Counted from the stretch's first letter, positions 46,548 through 58,844 are shown. The stretch is DNA of 64,000 nucleotides from Orientallactaga sibirica (GCA_036365145.1 JAEOAD010000024.1:13778501-13842500), one strand, 5' to 3'. Numbers and translations are program-made. Notes: generated by a model from the sequence alone, not told the origin.

Positions 46548-46707
46548 TTGTTTTGTTTTGTTTTGTTGTTTGGAAGCAGGATTTCACTGTAACCAAGGCT
46601 GTCCTGGAACTTACTTTGTAGCCCATGTGGGCCTCCAGTTCTTGGTGATCCTCCTTTCTGAACCTCCCAGGTGCTGGGATTAAAGGCATGACCCACCACA
46701 CCCAGCT
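46548..46707 (-). mobile_element. B1 SINE, antisense, older
   Basis: (TTTTG)n start; body CACTGTAACCAAGGCTGTCC. Confidence 0.7.
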
Positions 46708-47152
46708 CAAGAATTGTCAGGATTTTTAAAGATGTTTCAAAGAAATGAAAGAATTATGTAAGATTTTAAAATACATGACTTGGTATACCAGCTAAACTAA
46801 AGCACTTTGCATTTCCAATTTCTGTTTCTGCATTTGAATGCTTTTAATTATGAAAATATGTAATTATCTGTCATTCGACAAAAGCTGAAAGATGGAGACT
46901 GAAAATTAGTCAGTGAAAAATCCTTTCCCAGGCTCCAGCTCTCCTCAGTTGTAGAGCTCCTGCCTAGTATGCACTAACTAGCACCACATAAGCCTTTTCC
47001 TGGTGAAAAGTATATTAAAGCACTTGCATTATAGGATTTGTTTGTGATTTGGAAATCTTTGTTCTTTTCTAACTATTTTAATTCAGATCTCCCCTCTGGA
47101 AACTGCACTAAATGATCTGTACATTCTAAATGAGCTTTGTTGATGTGACCTT
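46708..47152. other. Intron between exons A and B, unassigned part
   Basis: Unique; a weak ID-like trace at 46935-46985. Confidence 0.35.
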
Positions 47153-47463
47153 CAGGTTGCTGGAACAAAGCACCTGACTTTAAAAGCAACTGATGGGTAA
47201 AGGTTCTTTATTTTGGCTTACAGCATGGAGTGGAAGCTCCATGATGGCAGGGGAAAGCATGACATGAGCAGAGGCTGGACATCACTTCATTGCCACAGCA
47301 GGTGGACAACAGCAAGGAGGAACTGGCTATAACCCCACTAAGCCTACCCCCAACAACACACCTCCTCCATGAAAGCTCCACCTTCCAAATTGCCATCAGC
47401 TAGGAGGAACCAAGCATTCAGAACATGTGAATTTATGGGGGACAACTGATTCAAACCACTACA
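47153..47463 (-). repeat. Dispersed repeat, family C (probably LTR)
   Basis: Begins GGTTGCTGGAACAAAGCACC and ends ATTCAAACCACTACA, like 29885-30198. Contains TTCTTTATTTTGGCTTACAG, an antisense poly(A)-signal-like TTTATT. Confidence 0.45.
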
Positions 47464-47536
47464 AGAATATTATTTTGAGAAACAATTAGGTAGTTGGAAT
47501 TTGTAATAATGTATCTTAAATATAAGAAAGCTTTAT

Positions 47537-47759
47537 GGGCTAGAGATATGGCTTAGCGGTTAAGCTACTTGCCTGCGAAGCCTAAGGACCTATGTTCAAC
47601 TCTCCAGATCCCACATAAGCCAGACACACAAAGGTGATGCAAGCACAAGGTCACACATGCCCACTAGGTGGCACAAGTGTCTGGAGCTCGATTGCAATGT
47701 CTGAGGCCAATATTCTCTCTCTGTGTCTGTCTCTAAAATAAAATAAAAACCATTTTTTA
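47537..47759 (+). mobile_element. Long B2 SINE
   Basis: GGGCTAGAGATATGGCTTAG head. It carries a diverged form of the extra segment of the long subfamily. Confidence 0.8.
47661..47673 (+). promoter_or_regulatory. CTCF-like core motif in long B2
   Basis: CCACTAGGTGGCA is a close fit to the CTCF core. It lies in the intron between exons A and B. Confidence 0.4.
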
Positions 47760-48048
47760 AAGGTTTACATACTGATACTCTTTGCAGAACAACTACATAC
47801 AATAAATTTTTCAAAAGCAAAGTTTATAGTAGTTATAATGAACAAGTAGGCAACTGTTTTCTTTCTACTACTTTTTTGTTCATAGAGAAGTTAAAGTACT
47901 TAAGCTCAAACACTGAAAATCACATGTGGCCAACATAGCTCAAACTACATCATTTTAACCATTATAATCTTCAAATGATATTCATTTCAATTATCACAAT
48001 AAGATTGAATTTCAGATGGTGGCTTCTTCTAAAGCATATCACATGTCC

Positions 48049-48198
48049 CTTTGTTTGTTTGTTTGTTTGTTCTAGGTAGGGTCGCGCTCTGGCCCAGGTT
48101 GACTTGGAATTCACTATGTAGTTTAAAGGTGGCCTCAAGTCATGGTGATTCTCCTACCTCTGCCTCCCAAGAGTGCTGGGATTAAAGGCATGCGCTAA
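48049..48198 (-). mobile_element. B1 SINE, antisense, head truncated
   Basis: (TTTG)n start; ends after AAGGCATGCGC without the last head bases. Confidence 0.8.
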
Positions 48199-48548
48199 AC
48201 ATGGAAGAATCATGATCTCATTCCCTCCTTCCAGTACCATCTTAGGATAGGCCAAGGAAGAGTAAAGTCTTAGCCTAAGATCTTAGCTAGTGCCTCAGCC
48301 ATAATGAAATCCAAATCCTGGTCCCAAACTGTATTCTTCATCATCATATTCTGCTGCCATTCAGGAACCAGTGTTTATTACCTATGCTGAGTTAGGAAGA
48401 GCATGTAGGAAGTTCCATCAGTACTGATAAGTAAACCTTCTGGATGATTAGAAATGAAGCATTCAGATATTCCTTTGTGTACTTTTTCAGCTAATCCAGC
48501 AGGGCTTCACATTTACCTTTCATTTGCTGCTTTGGACTTAGAAAACTA
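48199..48548. other. Intron between exons A and B, unassigned part
   Basis: Unique sequence of average composition; no exon signature. Confidence 0.4.
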
Positions 48549-48742
48549 AAATGACCTAAGATGATGGCTCAGCAGTTCAGGGCACTTACTTGAAAAGCTG
48601 CCTGCCCAGGTTCAGTTTACTATCACCCAAGTAAAACCAGATGCAAAATACAGTACACTTATCTGGGGTGTTAACAGTGGCATGCATATGTGCACACACA
48701 CACACTCACGTACACGCACAGTACAAATAAATAAAAAAAAAT
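48549..48742 (+). mobile_element. B2 SINE, old
   Basis: AAGATGATGGCTCAGCAGTTC head; CA-rich instead of CT-rich 3' part. Confidence 0.65.
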
Positions 48743-48926
48743 TTAAACCATGAAGAAAAGGTAGATTAAATAAACTCTAATACAAAACTGAAGGACTCAT
48801 TATATTGCTTTTACACACGGTTTAGTAAGCCTTTCTGAAAGAGAAGTAATTGCCAGATAAATGACCTACCTCTAGGTAAGTTTGACATTGTTCATATTTT
48901 CAGTTCTAGCAAACAAGTACTAATCT

Positions 48927-49074
48927 TTTTCTTTTTTTCAAGGTAGTGTCTTGCTCTAGCCCAGGCTGACCTGGAATTCAATATGTAGTCTCAGGGTGAC
49001 CTCAAGCTCACAGCAATCCTCCTACCTCTGCCTCCCAAGTGCTAGGATTAAAGGCATGCACCACCACACCCAGC
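48927..49074 (-). mobile_element. B1 SINE, antisense
   Basis: TTTTTTCAAGGTAGTGTCTTGC to ATGCACCACCACACCCAGCC. Confidence 0.9.
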
Positions 49075-49348
49075 CCAAGTGCTAATCTTACTCTAATAAA
49101 CATTCCTAAATTATAAATTCATTTTTAATTTATCTTATAAATGTTAAAGTACTTCATAATGCTTAGTTTAAAACAATTGAATTATCTGCCTTAAAATTAA
49201 TATATTTTGTTTTTCATTAGTCCTTTCAGCTGAGCTACTTTTTCTTAAGATTTAAGTCATTTGTAAAACTAGAAAAGACTTAAATATATCTGTACACCAT
49301 GTTTTATCTTAACTGTGAACCTTTGCATTTCTTGTCTTCCACTATTAG

Positions 49349-49675
<327 letters not shown>

Positions 49676-49729
49676 TAACTGCATTTTCAAATTACATACC
49701 AACCATAAAAGCTAGTAAATAAATTGACC

Positions 49730-50240
49730 AGTAAGGCTACTGGGCCAAAACATTAGAAGCAAACAACTGCAAAAATAAATATATAAACAATTTCATTTAC
49801 AATAGAGTCAAAAAACACAAAGTACTTAATAAACTTAACCAAAAATAAATATCCACAGAGTATTGCTAAGAGAAATGAAAGAACTCCTCCCCAATAGTAT
49901 TGTGAATTCTACTACTTTGATTGGCTTTTGTCCCTATCACAGTGGCAACCATCTCTTTATAAAGAGATTTATAAAATCAAAGAGCCCAGACTATCCAAAG
50001 CAAATTGAGAAAAAGGACCAAGTTCTGGAATTACACTGCTGGACTTTAGCCATTAATATAAAGTTAGTATCAGACTAGTAAGGAGCCCTTATAAAGAAAC
50101 ATAGTCCAACAGTGAAGCAGGAATAGAACTCAGAACCTTATGTGAAGAAGTATTTGGTTTTCAATAAGAGTAACTGCACAATCAACTGGAAAAAGGAAGG
50201 TTTATCCAATAAATGGAACTAAAATATTGAACATCTTTAT
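49730..50240 (+). mobile_element. Old L1 relic, 3' half of ORF2
   Basis: AATTTCATTTACAATAGAGTC, ATATCCACAGAGTATTGC..., CCAAAGCAAATTGAGAAAAAGG and CAATCAACTGGAAAAAGG occur in L1 ORF2 order with deletions. Sense orientation. Confidence 0.6.
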
Positions 50241-50370
50241 ATAGATAAACCTCAACATACCAACATCAGTTTGCAATAATACCTAAATGTACTAGCTGAA
50301 ATATAAACAAACCTATGAGAATTCAGAAAGAATTTGAAAATACACTGTTGACTTTGAACCTGGATTAAGG

Positions 50371-50446
50371 AGACTAGGGATATGGCTCAGGTAAGAGAGT
50401 ACTTGCCTAGCATGAATGATGTCCTGGATTTGAATTCCCAGCACCA
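50371..50446 (+). mobile_element. ID-type SINE
   Basis: GAGACTAGGGATATGGCTC head, TGAATTCCCAGCACCAC end. With the B1 pieces after 50566 it may be a B4 split by the small B2. Confidence 0.55.
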
Positions 50447-50464
50447 CATAAAACTGGGCATGCG

Positions 50465-50553
50465 GGGCTGGAGAGGTGCGTTTGCCTGCAAAGCCAAAGG
50501 ATCCCGGTTCAACTCTCCAGGACCCACGTAAGCCAGATAAATAAATAAATTTT
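50465..50553 (+). mobile_element. Miniature B2 SINE with two internal deletions
   Basis: GGGGCTGGAGAGGTGCGTTTGCC lacks the A-box side, and GTAAGCCAGATAAATAAATAA joins the body directly to the tail. It is about 90 bp where about 220 bp is usual. Confidence 0.7.
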
Positions 50554-50565
50554 TTTTTTTTTGAA

Positions 50566-50790
50566 AAGTGGGCATGGTAGTGAACACCTCTTGTCCCATT
50601 GATTGGGAAATGGAGGTTGAAAGATTGGAAGGTCAGAATTATCATCAGGAATTTCTTGGGCTGAGTGCAGTGATGCGGGTAATCCCAACACTTGGGAGGT
50701 GAAAACAGGAAGATAGGGATTCAAGGTCACCCTTGACTACACAGTGAGTTTTTAGGAAGTCTGAATTACATGAGACCCTGCTCAAAAACA
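50566..50790 (+). mobile_element. Two old B1-like pieces
   Basis: GTGGGCATGGTAGTGAACACC (piece 1) and GGGCTGAGTGCAGTGATGCGG...AGACCCTGCTCAAAAAC (piece 2). Confidence 0.55.
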
Positions 50791-51160
50791 ACAAAACAAA
50801 AGTTGCTTCTTTCATCAAGAAGAAAATTAATGAATTGTTATGCTCATTTATCATATTTTAAAATATACATTCCATGTTAAAAGCCTTTGAATCTTTAAGA
50901 TTAATGCATTTATGATATTGTCCTATAACAAGAAGCTTAAAACTTGTATCATACAATTCAGTCCCTTCCCATCTTCTCACAGTAAATCAAACCAGAAAGG
51001 ATATACTTGAAGACAGGCTTCTACTTGGAAACAGGCTGTTGGTGATTGTGCATTTGCATTTTCTTTTTCTTGTACTTCCTACTTCATTATCATAACCTTC
51101 TGTTTTTACTTCTGCCATTCTTTGCGAGGGGAAAATATTATTTCACATCACATATTTTAA

Positions 51161-51262
<102 letters not shown>

Positions 51263-51271
51263 TAAAAATTA

Positions 51272-51273
51272 GC

Positions 51274-51304
<31 letters not shown>
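51272..51304 (+). repeat. (TA)n microsatellite beside the exon C donor
   Basis: About 15 TA units; the first lies about 10 bp from the splice site. Confidence 0.9.
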
Positions 51305-51305
<1 letters not shown>

Positions 51306-51663
51306 GATCTCCATCCTGCTTATCCACTCGAGCCAACTATAGTTACATAGTTACTTTGAGTGTACTGAAGTGAATGATAGTTACTTTATTCTTAGTATTC
51401 ATAAGTATTGAATTTGTCACAAAAGAAAACATGGTAATAATCATGCGTTTCATGTATATTGAAGTGAATTTATTGGTTAATGGAGGTGTATATTAGAACA
51501 TTCACAGAATTAGATTTAGTGATAAGCCATTTTATTCATTAACTTTTTTATTCACCTGCCTGCATTCCATGATCCATACTTTAGGGAGAATGATATGGAA
51601 ATAACATATATTTGGATCAAAACTATATGGCTAAAAGTGTATCAACTATTAACAGTTTGCTGG
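51305..51663. other. Intron downstream of exon C, unassigned
   Basis: AT-rich unique sequence up to the L1 border. Confidence 0.45.
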
Positions 51664-51998
51664 TAAGAGATCAAATTATCATTGTTTGCGGATGATATGA
51701 TTCTATACATAAAGGACCCTAAAGACTCTACCAGCAAACTGTTAGAGCTGATGAACACTTATAGCCATATAGCAGGATACAAAATAAACACACAGAAATC
51801 AGTAGCTTTTCTATTTGCTAACAACAAACACACAGAGGATGAAATCAGAGAATCACTACCATTCACAATTGCATAAATAAGAAGGAAAGGAAAGGAGAGG
51901 AGAGGAAAGGAAAGGAAGAAAGAAGGAAAAGAAAAGAATGAACAAACCAAGGAAGTGAAGGATCTCTACAATGAAAACTTTAAAACATTCAAGCGAGA
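51664..51998 (+). mobile_element. L1 ORF2 piece in sense orientation (inverted relative to its neighbour)
   Basis: It encodes the reverse-transcriptase active-site block FADDMILY and about 60 further residues in frame. A purine-only tract at 51879-51938 then breaks it, and it ends at a KTFKREF-like segment. It abuts antisense L1-1 exactly at the ORF2 position where its own sequence starts. Confidence 0.8.
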
Positions 51999-52124
51999 AT
52001 TTTGATCTCTTCCTTTCCAATGTGTATCCCTTTTATATGTGTGTCTTGCCTTACTGCTATAGCAAAGACTTCTAGTACTGTATTAAAGTAGGGACAGTGG
52101 ACCACCCTGGTCTTGTTCCTGATT

Positions 52125-52682
52125 TTAGTGGAAAACCTTCAAGTTTTTCCCAATTAGTATTATGTTGGCTGTAAGTTTGCCATAAGTAGCCTTTATTATG
52201 TTGAGATATGTTCCTTCTATTCCCAGTTTCTTTAGGACTTTTACCATGAAGGGATGTTGGATTTTGTCAAATGCTTTCTCTGCATCTATTGAGATGATCA
52301 TGTGATTTTTGTCCTGACCATTTATATAATGTATTACATTTATTGATTTACATATGTTGAACCACCCCTGCATCTCTGGGATAAAGCCTACTTGGTCAGG
52401 GTGGATGATCTTTCTGATATATTCTTTTATTCTATTTGCCAATATTTTGTTGAGAATTTTTGCTTCTATGTTCACGAGGGACATTGGCCTGTGATTTTCT
52501 CTTTTTGTTTGGTCTTTGTCTGGTTTTAGTATCAGGGTGATACTGGCTTCATAGGAGTTTGGTAGGATTCCTTTCTTTTCTATTTTATGGAAAAGTTTGA
52601 GAAGCATTGGTATTAGTTCTTCCGTGAAGGTCTGGTAAAATTCCTCACTGAATCCATCTGGGCCTTGACTTTTTTTATTTGG
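52125..52682 (-). pseudogene. L1-1 ORF2 reverse-transcriptase fragment
   Basis: An open stretch of about 186 codons from the N-terminal half of the L1 reverse transcriptase, the enzyme that copies L1 RNA at the target. Visible blocks in order are [34 protein letters not shown] and [17 protein letters not shown] (the first catalytic Asp block). The frame opens inside the LTR, so its upstream start is artificial. It is cut off before the FADD block, which lies inverted next door. Confidence 0.75.
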
Positions 52683-53092
52683 TGTAAGGTTCGGGAGTGA
52701 CCATGACCACACAAACCACTCTGAAGCAAAGATGAAAGCTTTTATTTGGGAAAGGCATGAGCTACAAGGGCTGGCTCACAAGAAAGGAGCACAGAGCACC
52801 TGAGTTCCTCAGGTAGTGGGCTTTGTAGGGTCAGTTGGGGGAAGGTGAGGAAAGGAAAAGAACTCCTTTGTTCTTTACATTAGCCATTGCAAATAGCTAG
52901 GGTGTGAGACCAGAACAGTGACAAGGTGACTTACGTGATAAGGGGGCAGGAAACCATGACCTGGGGGCATTGTGAGGCAAGGAAGGGATAATGGCTGGGC
53001 AGTTTCTTGGGGAATGTGGATTATTCACTTCCTTATGTCTATCACCATCCTATTGTCCTGGACTCCATATTAGGATATGTCTGATCTAATAG
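52683..53092 (-). mobile_element. Solo LTR inserted into L1-1, antisense
   Basis: It splits L1-1 ORF2 and is bordered by TTGG on both sides (52679-52682 and 53093-53096), a 4-bp target duplication. On the minus strand an AATAAA lies at 52746-52741, about 60 bp before the end, as expected of an R/U5 region. It ends in ACA, but its start has lost the usual TG. No internal retroviral sequence. Class not determined. Confidence 0.55.
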
Positions 53093-53224
53093 TTGGGAGA
53101 TTTTTTTATAACTGCTTGGATCTCCATACTTATTATAGGTCTATTTAAGTGATTTATCTCATCTTGATTTAATTTTGGTAGGTCATATAAATCAAGGAAA
53201 TAATCCATTTATTTTAGATTTTTT

Positions 53225-53493
53225 TAAATTTTTTATTATTTTTTTGGAGAGAGACACAGAGAGAGACGGGGGGGGGGAGAGGAAGACAGAGATGGGCGCG
53301 CCAGCAGTGTCTCAGCTGCTGCGAACGAAATTCAGATGTGTGCGCCCTCTTGTGGTCAAGTGCGGCATTGTGCCCTTGCGTCACTTTGCATCTGGCTAAA
53401 CGTGGGACCTGGAGATTGGAACCGGAGATTGGAACCAGTGTTCTTAGGCTTAGGAGGCAGGCGCCTTAACCCCTAAGCCATCTCTCCAGCCCT
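53225..53493 (-). mobile_element. Long B2 SINE, antisense, inserted into L1-1
   Basis: TTTTAGATTTT lies on both sides. The repeated GGAGATTGGAACC pair (about 53411-53437) is a subfamily mark shared with 7700-7725. Confidence 0.9.
53342..53355 (-). promoter_or_regulatory. CTCF-like core motif in long B2
   Basis: The minus strand reads CCACAAGAGGGCGC, matching the CTCF core at all but one position. Confidence 0.45.
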
Positions 53494-55060
53494 TCTTTTA
53501 GATTTTCAAACTTAGTGGAGTATATATTCTTAAAGTATGTTCTTACAATTTTCTGAATTTCCTTGGTATCTGTTGTAAACATTTCTTTTTCATCTTTAAT
53601 GTTATTAACTTGTGTTTTTTTTCTCTCTCTTTTACTTAGATTTGCTAAGGGTTTATCAATCTTATTTATCCTTTCAAAGACCCAACTCTTTCTTTCATTG
53701 ATTCTTCTTTGTATTAGTTATGAACATACTTAGTATGTAAACAGCACATGTTGGTACTATCCTTTCCATCCTTCTTGCCCCCAAAGGACCCTCCTCATTG
53801 GGGATGCCAGTCTTCCCCACGGGGATTGTGGGTCGTGCATTGTGGGGGTAGCCATCAGTTGTGGGGAAGAGGCCAGGCCTCTGTGCATAATGTCCCAACT
53901 TGTGGCTCTAACAATCTTTCCACCCCCTCTTTAGCAAAATTCCCTGAGCCATGTTGGGTTCATTTTAAGTCTACTTCAGTGATGGGCTCCTAGGAGACGC
54001 TGGATCTCTGGTTTGGTAGGTGTTGAGTGTCCTCAGTGTCTATCTCCTTCACCCTTGTGCTGATATCAGGTTCACTGAGAAAGCAGCACTCTTGCTCATT
54101 TTCCCAATTTCTTTATGATTTCAGCTGGGGCAGTTGTGAAGTGTGATGGGTCGTTTCTCTCCTCACATCCTGCTCCTGAAAAGAAAAAAAGAGAAGTAGA
54201 TTGTCCAATGGAGAGTGAAGTCAGCACAGTGTAAATGGATAACCATTATTTGTTTAGAGAGAATTTAACAGGTATAGGCCCTCTTGTAGCCCTAGATTAG
54301 TGGGACCTTGATATTGGAAACCAAACTCATTATTTGGATATGATTCTGACTTGTTTCCCACCTCCAGCATGGGTTACTTTCACTGAGCAGATCTGTTAGC
54401 CAATCCAAGAGCAGTTGGTTACCCATCATGGCTGAGTGCCACTATTGCACTTGTGTGAGCATCACGTCAGGTTGTTTGCTTCTGAGTAGCTTAGACCTCG
54501 AGTTGCTCAGACAGATGTTGGCCACTTTCTACCCAGTAGCTCATGTAACACCTTCTAGCACTAGATGGGCTAACTGTCTGAGGATTGGCTCTGTTCCAGA
54601 TTCCAGCCAGGTCTCTCAGTATTCCATATTGACCACATATGGTGTCTTTGGCAGTAGGGTCTTACCATTAACCTCTAGTGGGTAATCAAGTACTATGACA
54701 GAAGTCTCTCTTGTTTTGGGAAACCTTATAGGTCTCTCTGATCAACAGCTCATTGTGGGTGTTAACCGCATCCTGGTATTGGGAGTTAAGGGCCAGTGCC
54801 AACGGAAAAGAAAGAAGAAAAAAAAAGAAATGGAAATGGAAAAAAAAAAAAAAAAACAGGAGAAATTTAGGTTAGGCTTCATCTCACTCTCTCCAGGGCC
54901 CTTTGACTCACGTGCTCCCTCTAAGGTCCTAATGAGGGTTCAACCTTTTAGTCTGTCTTCTAGGATATAAGATTTTATGGTACCAGTTCTATTTGGGTAC
55001 AGTTTTGTGTCCCCCCCCCACACACACACACCTTTACCATGCTCTCAGGCCCTACCCTCC

Positions 55061-58000
55061 TTATTGTCCAGGGCTCAAGATGCCTATTAAGTATGTTAGC
55101 ATCTCAAGCCCATCCGGGTTAGGAGCCGCAAATGAGTGAGACCATGCAACAATTGTCTTTCTGTGATTGCGTGAGTTTGATGATTATGATCTGTTCCAAG
55201 TTCATCCATTTGTTTTTTACAAATTTTATTGTGTCATTTTTTTTCTAACTGCTAAGTAGAATTCCATTGTATAGATATACCACATCTTGGTTATCCATTC
55301 GTCCAATGACGGGCACCTGGGTTGATTTCAGTTCTTAGCTATTATGAGTTGAGCAGCTATAAACATGGTTAAGCAAGTATCTCTAAAGTGAAGTGTGGAA
55401 CTTTTGGGATAAATGCCCAGTAAAGAAATACCTGGGACTGTTGGTAACTTTATAGCCAACCTTTTTAGGAGTCTCCATTTTGATTTCCATGGTGGTTGTA
55501 CCAGCTTACATTCCCACCAACGGTAAATGGGTTTTCCTTTTATATCCTCACCAACATTTATTTTCATTTGATTTCTTAATGTTTACTATCATTACTGGGA
55601 TAAGGTAGAATCTCATAGTAATTTTAATTTGCATTTCCTTGATGGTTAGGGATGTTGAACATTTTCTTAAGTCTGTGTTTGCCATTTCTATATCTTCCTC
55701 TTAAGAACTCCCTATTCAGTTCTCTGCCCCACTTTGTGAGTGGGTTGTTTGATTTTTTATTGTTTAGGTTTTTGAATTTGTCATAGATTCTAGAAATTAG
55801 GCCTCTGTCAGTAGTATAACCAACAAAAATTTTCTCCCATTCTATGGGTAATCAATTGGCTGTGCTCATGGTATGTTTGTCATTGAAAAATCTTTTAAGC
55901 TTTATGAGATCCCCATAGCTGAGTGATTGTGTAAGTTCTTGAGCAACTGGGATTTTGTTAAGAAAGTCTGTCTCCACTCCTATATTGTGAAAAGTCCCTC
56001 TATTTTTTCTTCCAGTAGCAGTGTTTCTGATCTTATATTGAGGTCTTTGATCCATTTGGACTTGATTTTTGTGCATGGCGAGATGTGTGGGTTTAGTTTC
56101 ATTTTCCTGCATAGTTGTCCAGTTTGTTGAAGACTCTGTCTTTTCTCTAGTCTACGTGTTCAGGGCCTTTGTCAGTTACTTGTAGTTACTACAGTTACTT
56201 GTCCTAAAGTCCAGTTGCTCAAGTCTGTTCCATTCGTCTATATTCCTGTTTTCATGCCAGTACCATGCTATTTTTGTTACTATGGTATTGTAATATAGCT
56301 TTAGATCAGATACAGTGATACCTTCAGAGGTTTTTCTTTTCCTGAGGATATGCTTGGATATCCAAGGTCTTCTACCATTCCATATGAATTTTAAGATCAT
56401 TTTTTCTATCTCTGTGAAGAATGATGCTGGGATTTTTATTGGTATTGCATTAAATATGTATATTTCTTTTGGTAGGATTGCTATTTTCACAATGTTAATT
56501 CTGCCTATCCAGGAGCATGGGAGGTCTTTCCATCTTCTCAACTCCTCCTCACTTTCTTTCTTCAGTGTTTTTTTATGTTTTCATTACAAAAGTCTTTCAC
56601 ATCTTTCATTAGTGTTATTCCAAGGTTTCTTTTGTTGTTCCTGTTCAAAATGGAACAGTGTCACTAATTTCTTTCTCTGTTTCTTTGTCCTTTGCATGTA
56701 GAAAGGCTACTGATTTTGTGCATTGATTTTGTATCCTACTACTTTGCTGAAGGAATTAATCATCTTTAAGAGATTTGAGATGTAGACTTTCAGGTCAGTT
56801 ATATATAGGATCATGTCCTCTGCAAGTAGGGCTCACTTGACTTCTTCCTTTCTGATTTGTATCCCTTTTATTACTTTCTCCTGTCTTATTGCTTGAGATA
56901 GTACTTCTCGTACTATGTTGAAGAGCAGAAGTGAAAGTAGACACCCCTGTCATGTTCCTGGTCTCAATGGGAATTCTGTGAGTCTTTCCCCATTAAGTAT
57001 TATTTGGGCTTTAGGTGCTTTATATATAGCCTTTATTATGTTGAGATATAAACCATCCATACCTATTCTTCTCCAACATTTTGATCATGAAGTGATGTAT
57101 TTTGTCAAAGACCTTTTCTCCATCTATTAAAATGATCATGTGGTTTTTAAGATTAAGCTTATTTATGTGGTGCATTCCTTTGACATTTCTGTATGTTGAA
57201 CCATCCTTTTGTTGCTACTTGATCAAGGTGGATAATGCTTTTGATGTGTTGTTGAATTCAGTTTGCAGGGATTTTGTTCAGGATCTTTGCATCTAAGTTC
57301 ATCAGGGATATAGGTCTATAGTTTACTTTTCTTGTTTTATCTCTGTCTGGTTTTGCTATTAAGGTGATACTAGCTTTATAAAGAGTTGGGAAGCTTTCCC
57401 TGTTCTCTGATTATGTGGCACATTTTGAGAAAAATTGCTTTCAGTTCTCCATCCATGAAGGTTTGATAGAATTCAGCTGAGAAGCCATCTGGTCTTGGAC
57501 TCTTCTTTTGGGGGAGGTTTTTTATTACCTTTTCAATTTTGATGGGTGTGATAGGTTTGTTTGGGAGATTAATCTGCTCTGAGTTTCCTTTGGGTAGGTG
57601 GTATATGTGCAGGAATTTATCCATTTGTTCCAGATTTTCCAGTTTTGTGGAGTAGAGGCTTTAGAAGTAAGTTCTGATGGTTCTTCCAATTTCACTTATG
57701 TCGGTTGTGATCTCTCCCTTTTCATTTCTAATTCAAATTTTGTTAATTTGAAGTGTCTCCTTTTTTCACTTGATCAAACTGGCCAAGGGTTCATCAATCT
57801 TGTTTATTTTTTCAAAGAACCAGCTCTTTGTTTCATCAATTTTCTTAATTGTTTTCTTAGTTTTCAATTCATTAATTTCTACTCTGATCTTGATTATTTC
57901 TTTCCATCTGGAACTTTTCTGGTTGGATTTTTCTTGTTTTTTCAGTGCCTTTAGGTGGATGGTTAGGTTAAAGTGTGTTGTTCAGTTTCTAGTAGCTGAT

Positions 58001-58830
58001 GGACTTCCTGGTGCATCTCTTGTTGTTAAATTCTAGCTTTACAGCATTGTGGTTCTGATATCATGCAGGAAATTATGTTGATCTTCCTAAATATATGGAG
58101 GCAGTGTTTTGGCCCAGTATATGATGTATTTTGGAGAAGGTTCCACGGGCTGCTGAGAAGAATGTGTATTCTGTAGATTTTGGGTAGAATGTTCTGTAGA
58201 TGTCCACTACATCTAATTGATCTATGGTGTTGTTGAGCTCTCCCACTTCCCTATTGATTTGCTGTTTGGATGATCTTTCTATTGCTATAGTGGAGTCTTG
58301 ACGTTCCTGACTATGATGGTGTTGTATTTATTTCTTTTTTGTTGTCAAGAAGGTTTTGTTGTATGAATTGTGGTGCACCTGTGTTTAGTGCATAAAGATT
58401 GATGATACTCCCTTGATGAATAATACTCCCTTGATGAATAAGAAATGGCCGCCTTTATCTATTTTGATTACTTTTGGTTTGAAGTAGATTTTATCCAATA
58501 TTAATGTAGCCATGCCTGCTAGTTTCTTATTTCCATTTGCTTGGAATATCATCTTTCACCCTGAGGAGGAGTCTGTCTTTAGTGGTGAGGTTGGTTTCTT
58601 GAAGACAGCAGATTGAAGGATTCATTTTTCTGATCCACCCAGTTAACCTATGTCTCTTGATGGGTGAATTAAGGCCATTAATGTTTAGGGTAATAACTCA
58701 TGTTTGATTTAATCCCTGCCATATTGTGGTGGATTGTGGGGATTGGTGTTTTCTTGGACTTTGTAGTTTTTTGAGCTTTCTCTAGGTTTGGTTATTGTGG
58801 TCTGCTTCTTGTAGGCTCTTGAGATTGGTT
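55061..58830 (-). pseudogene. L1-2 ORF2 (endonuclease / reverse transcriptase), dead
   Basis: ORF2p nicks target DNA and reverse-transcribes L1 RNA. Surviving open pieces include 57376-57624 (segment before the RT, with KKSPRPDGF), 56176-56541 and 55852-56112 (after the RT) and 55328-55567 (C-terminal part). They lie in different frames with stops between. The endonuclease part (about 58000-58800) is only recognisable piecewise. The usual length would be about 1250-1280 codons, which the span fits. Confidence 0.75.
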
Positions 58831-58844
58831 GTTTGACTCTTCAG

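Larger units (their letters stand above)
51999..53719 (-). mobile_element. L1-1, left arm (ORF2 reverse transcriptase and linker), antisense
   Basis: L1-1 sequence occupies 51999-52682, 53093-53224 and 53494-53719, interrupted by an LTR and a long B2. It ends at the nested L1-2 and resumes at 60567. Confidence 0.8.
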
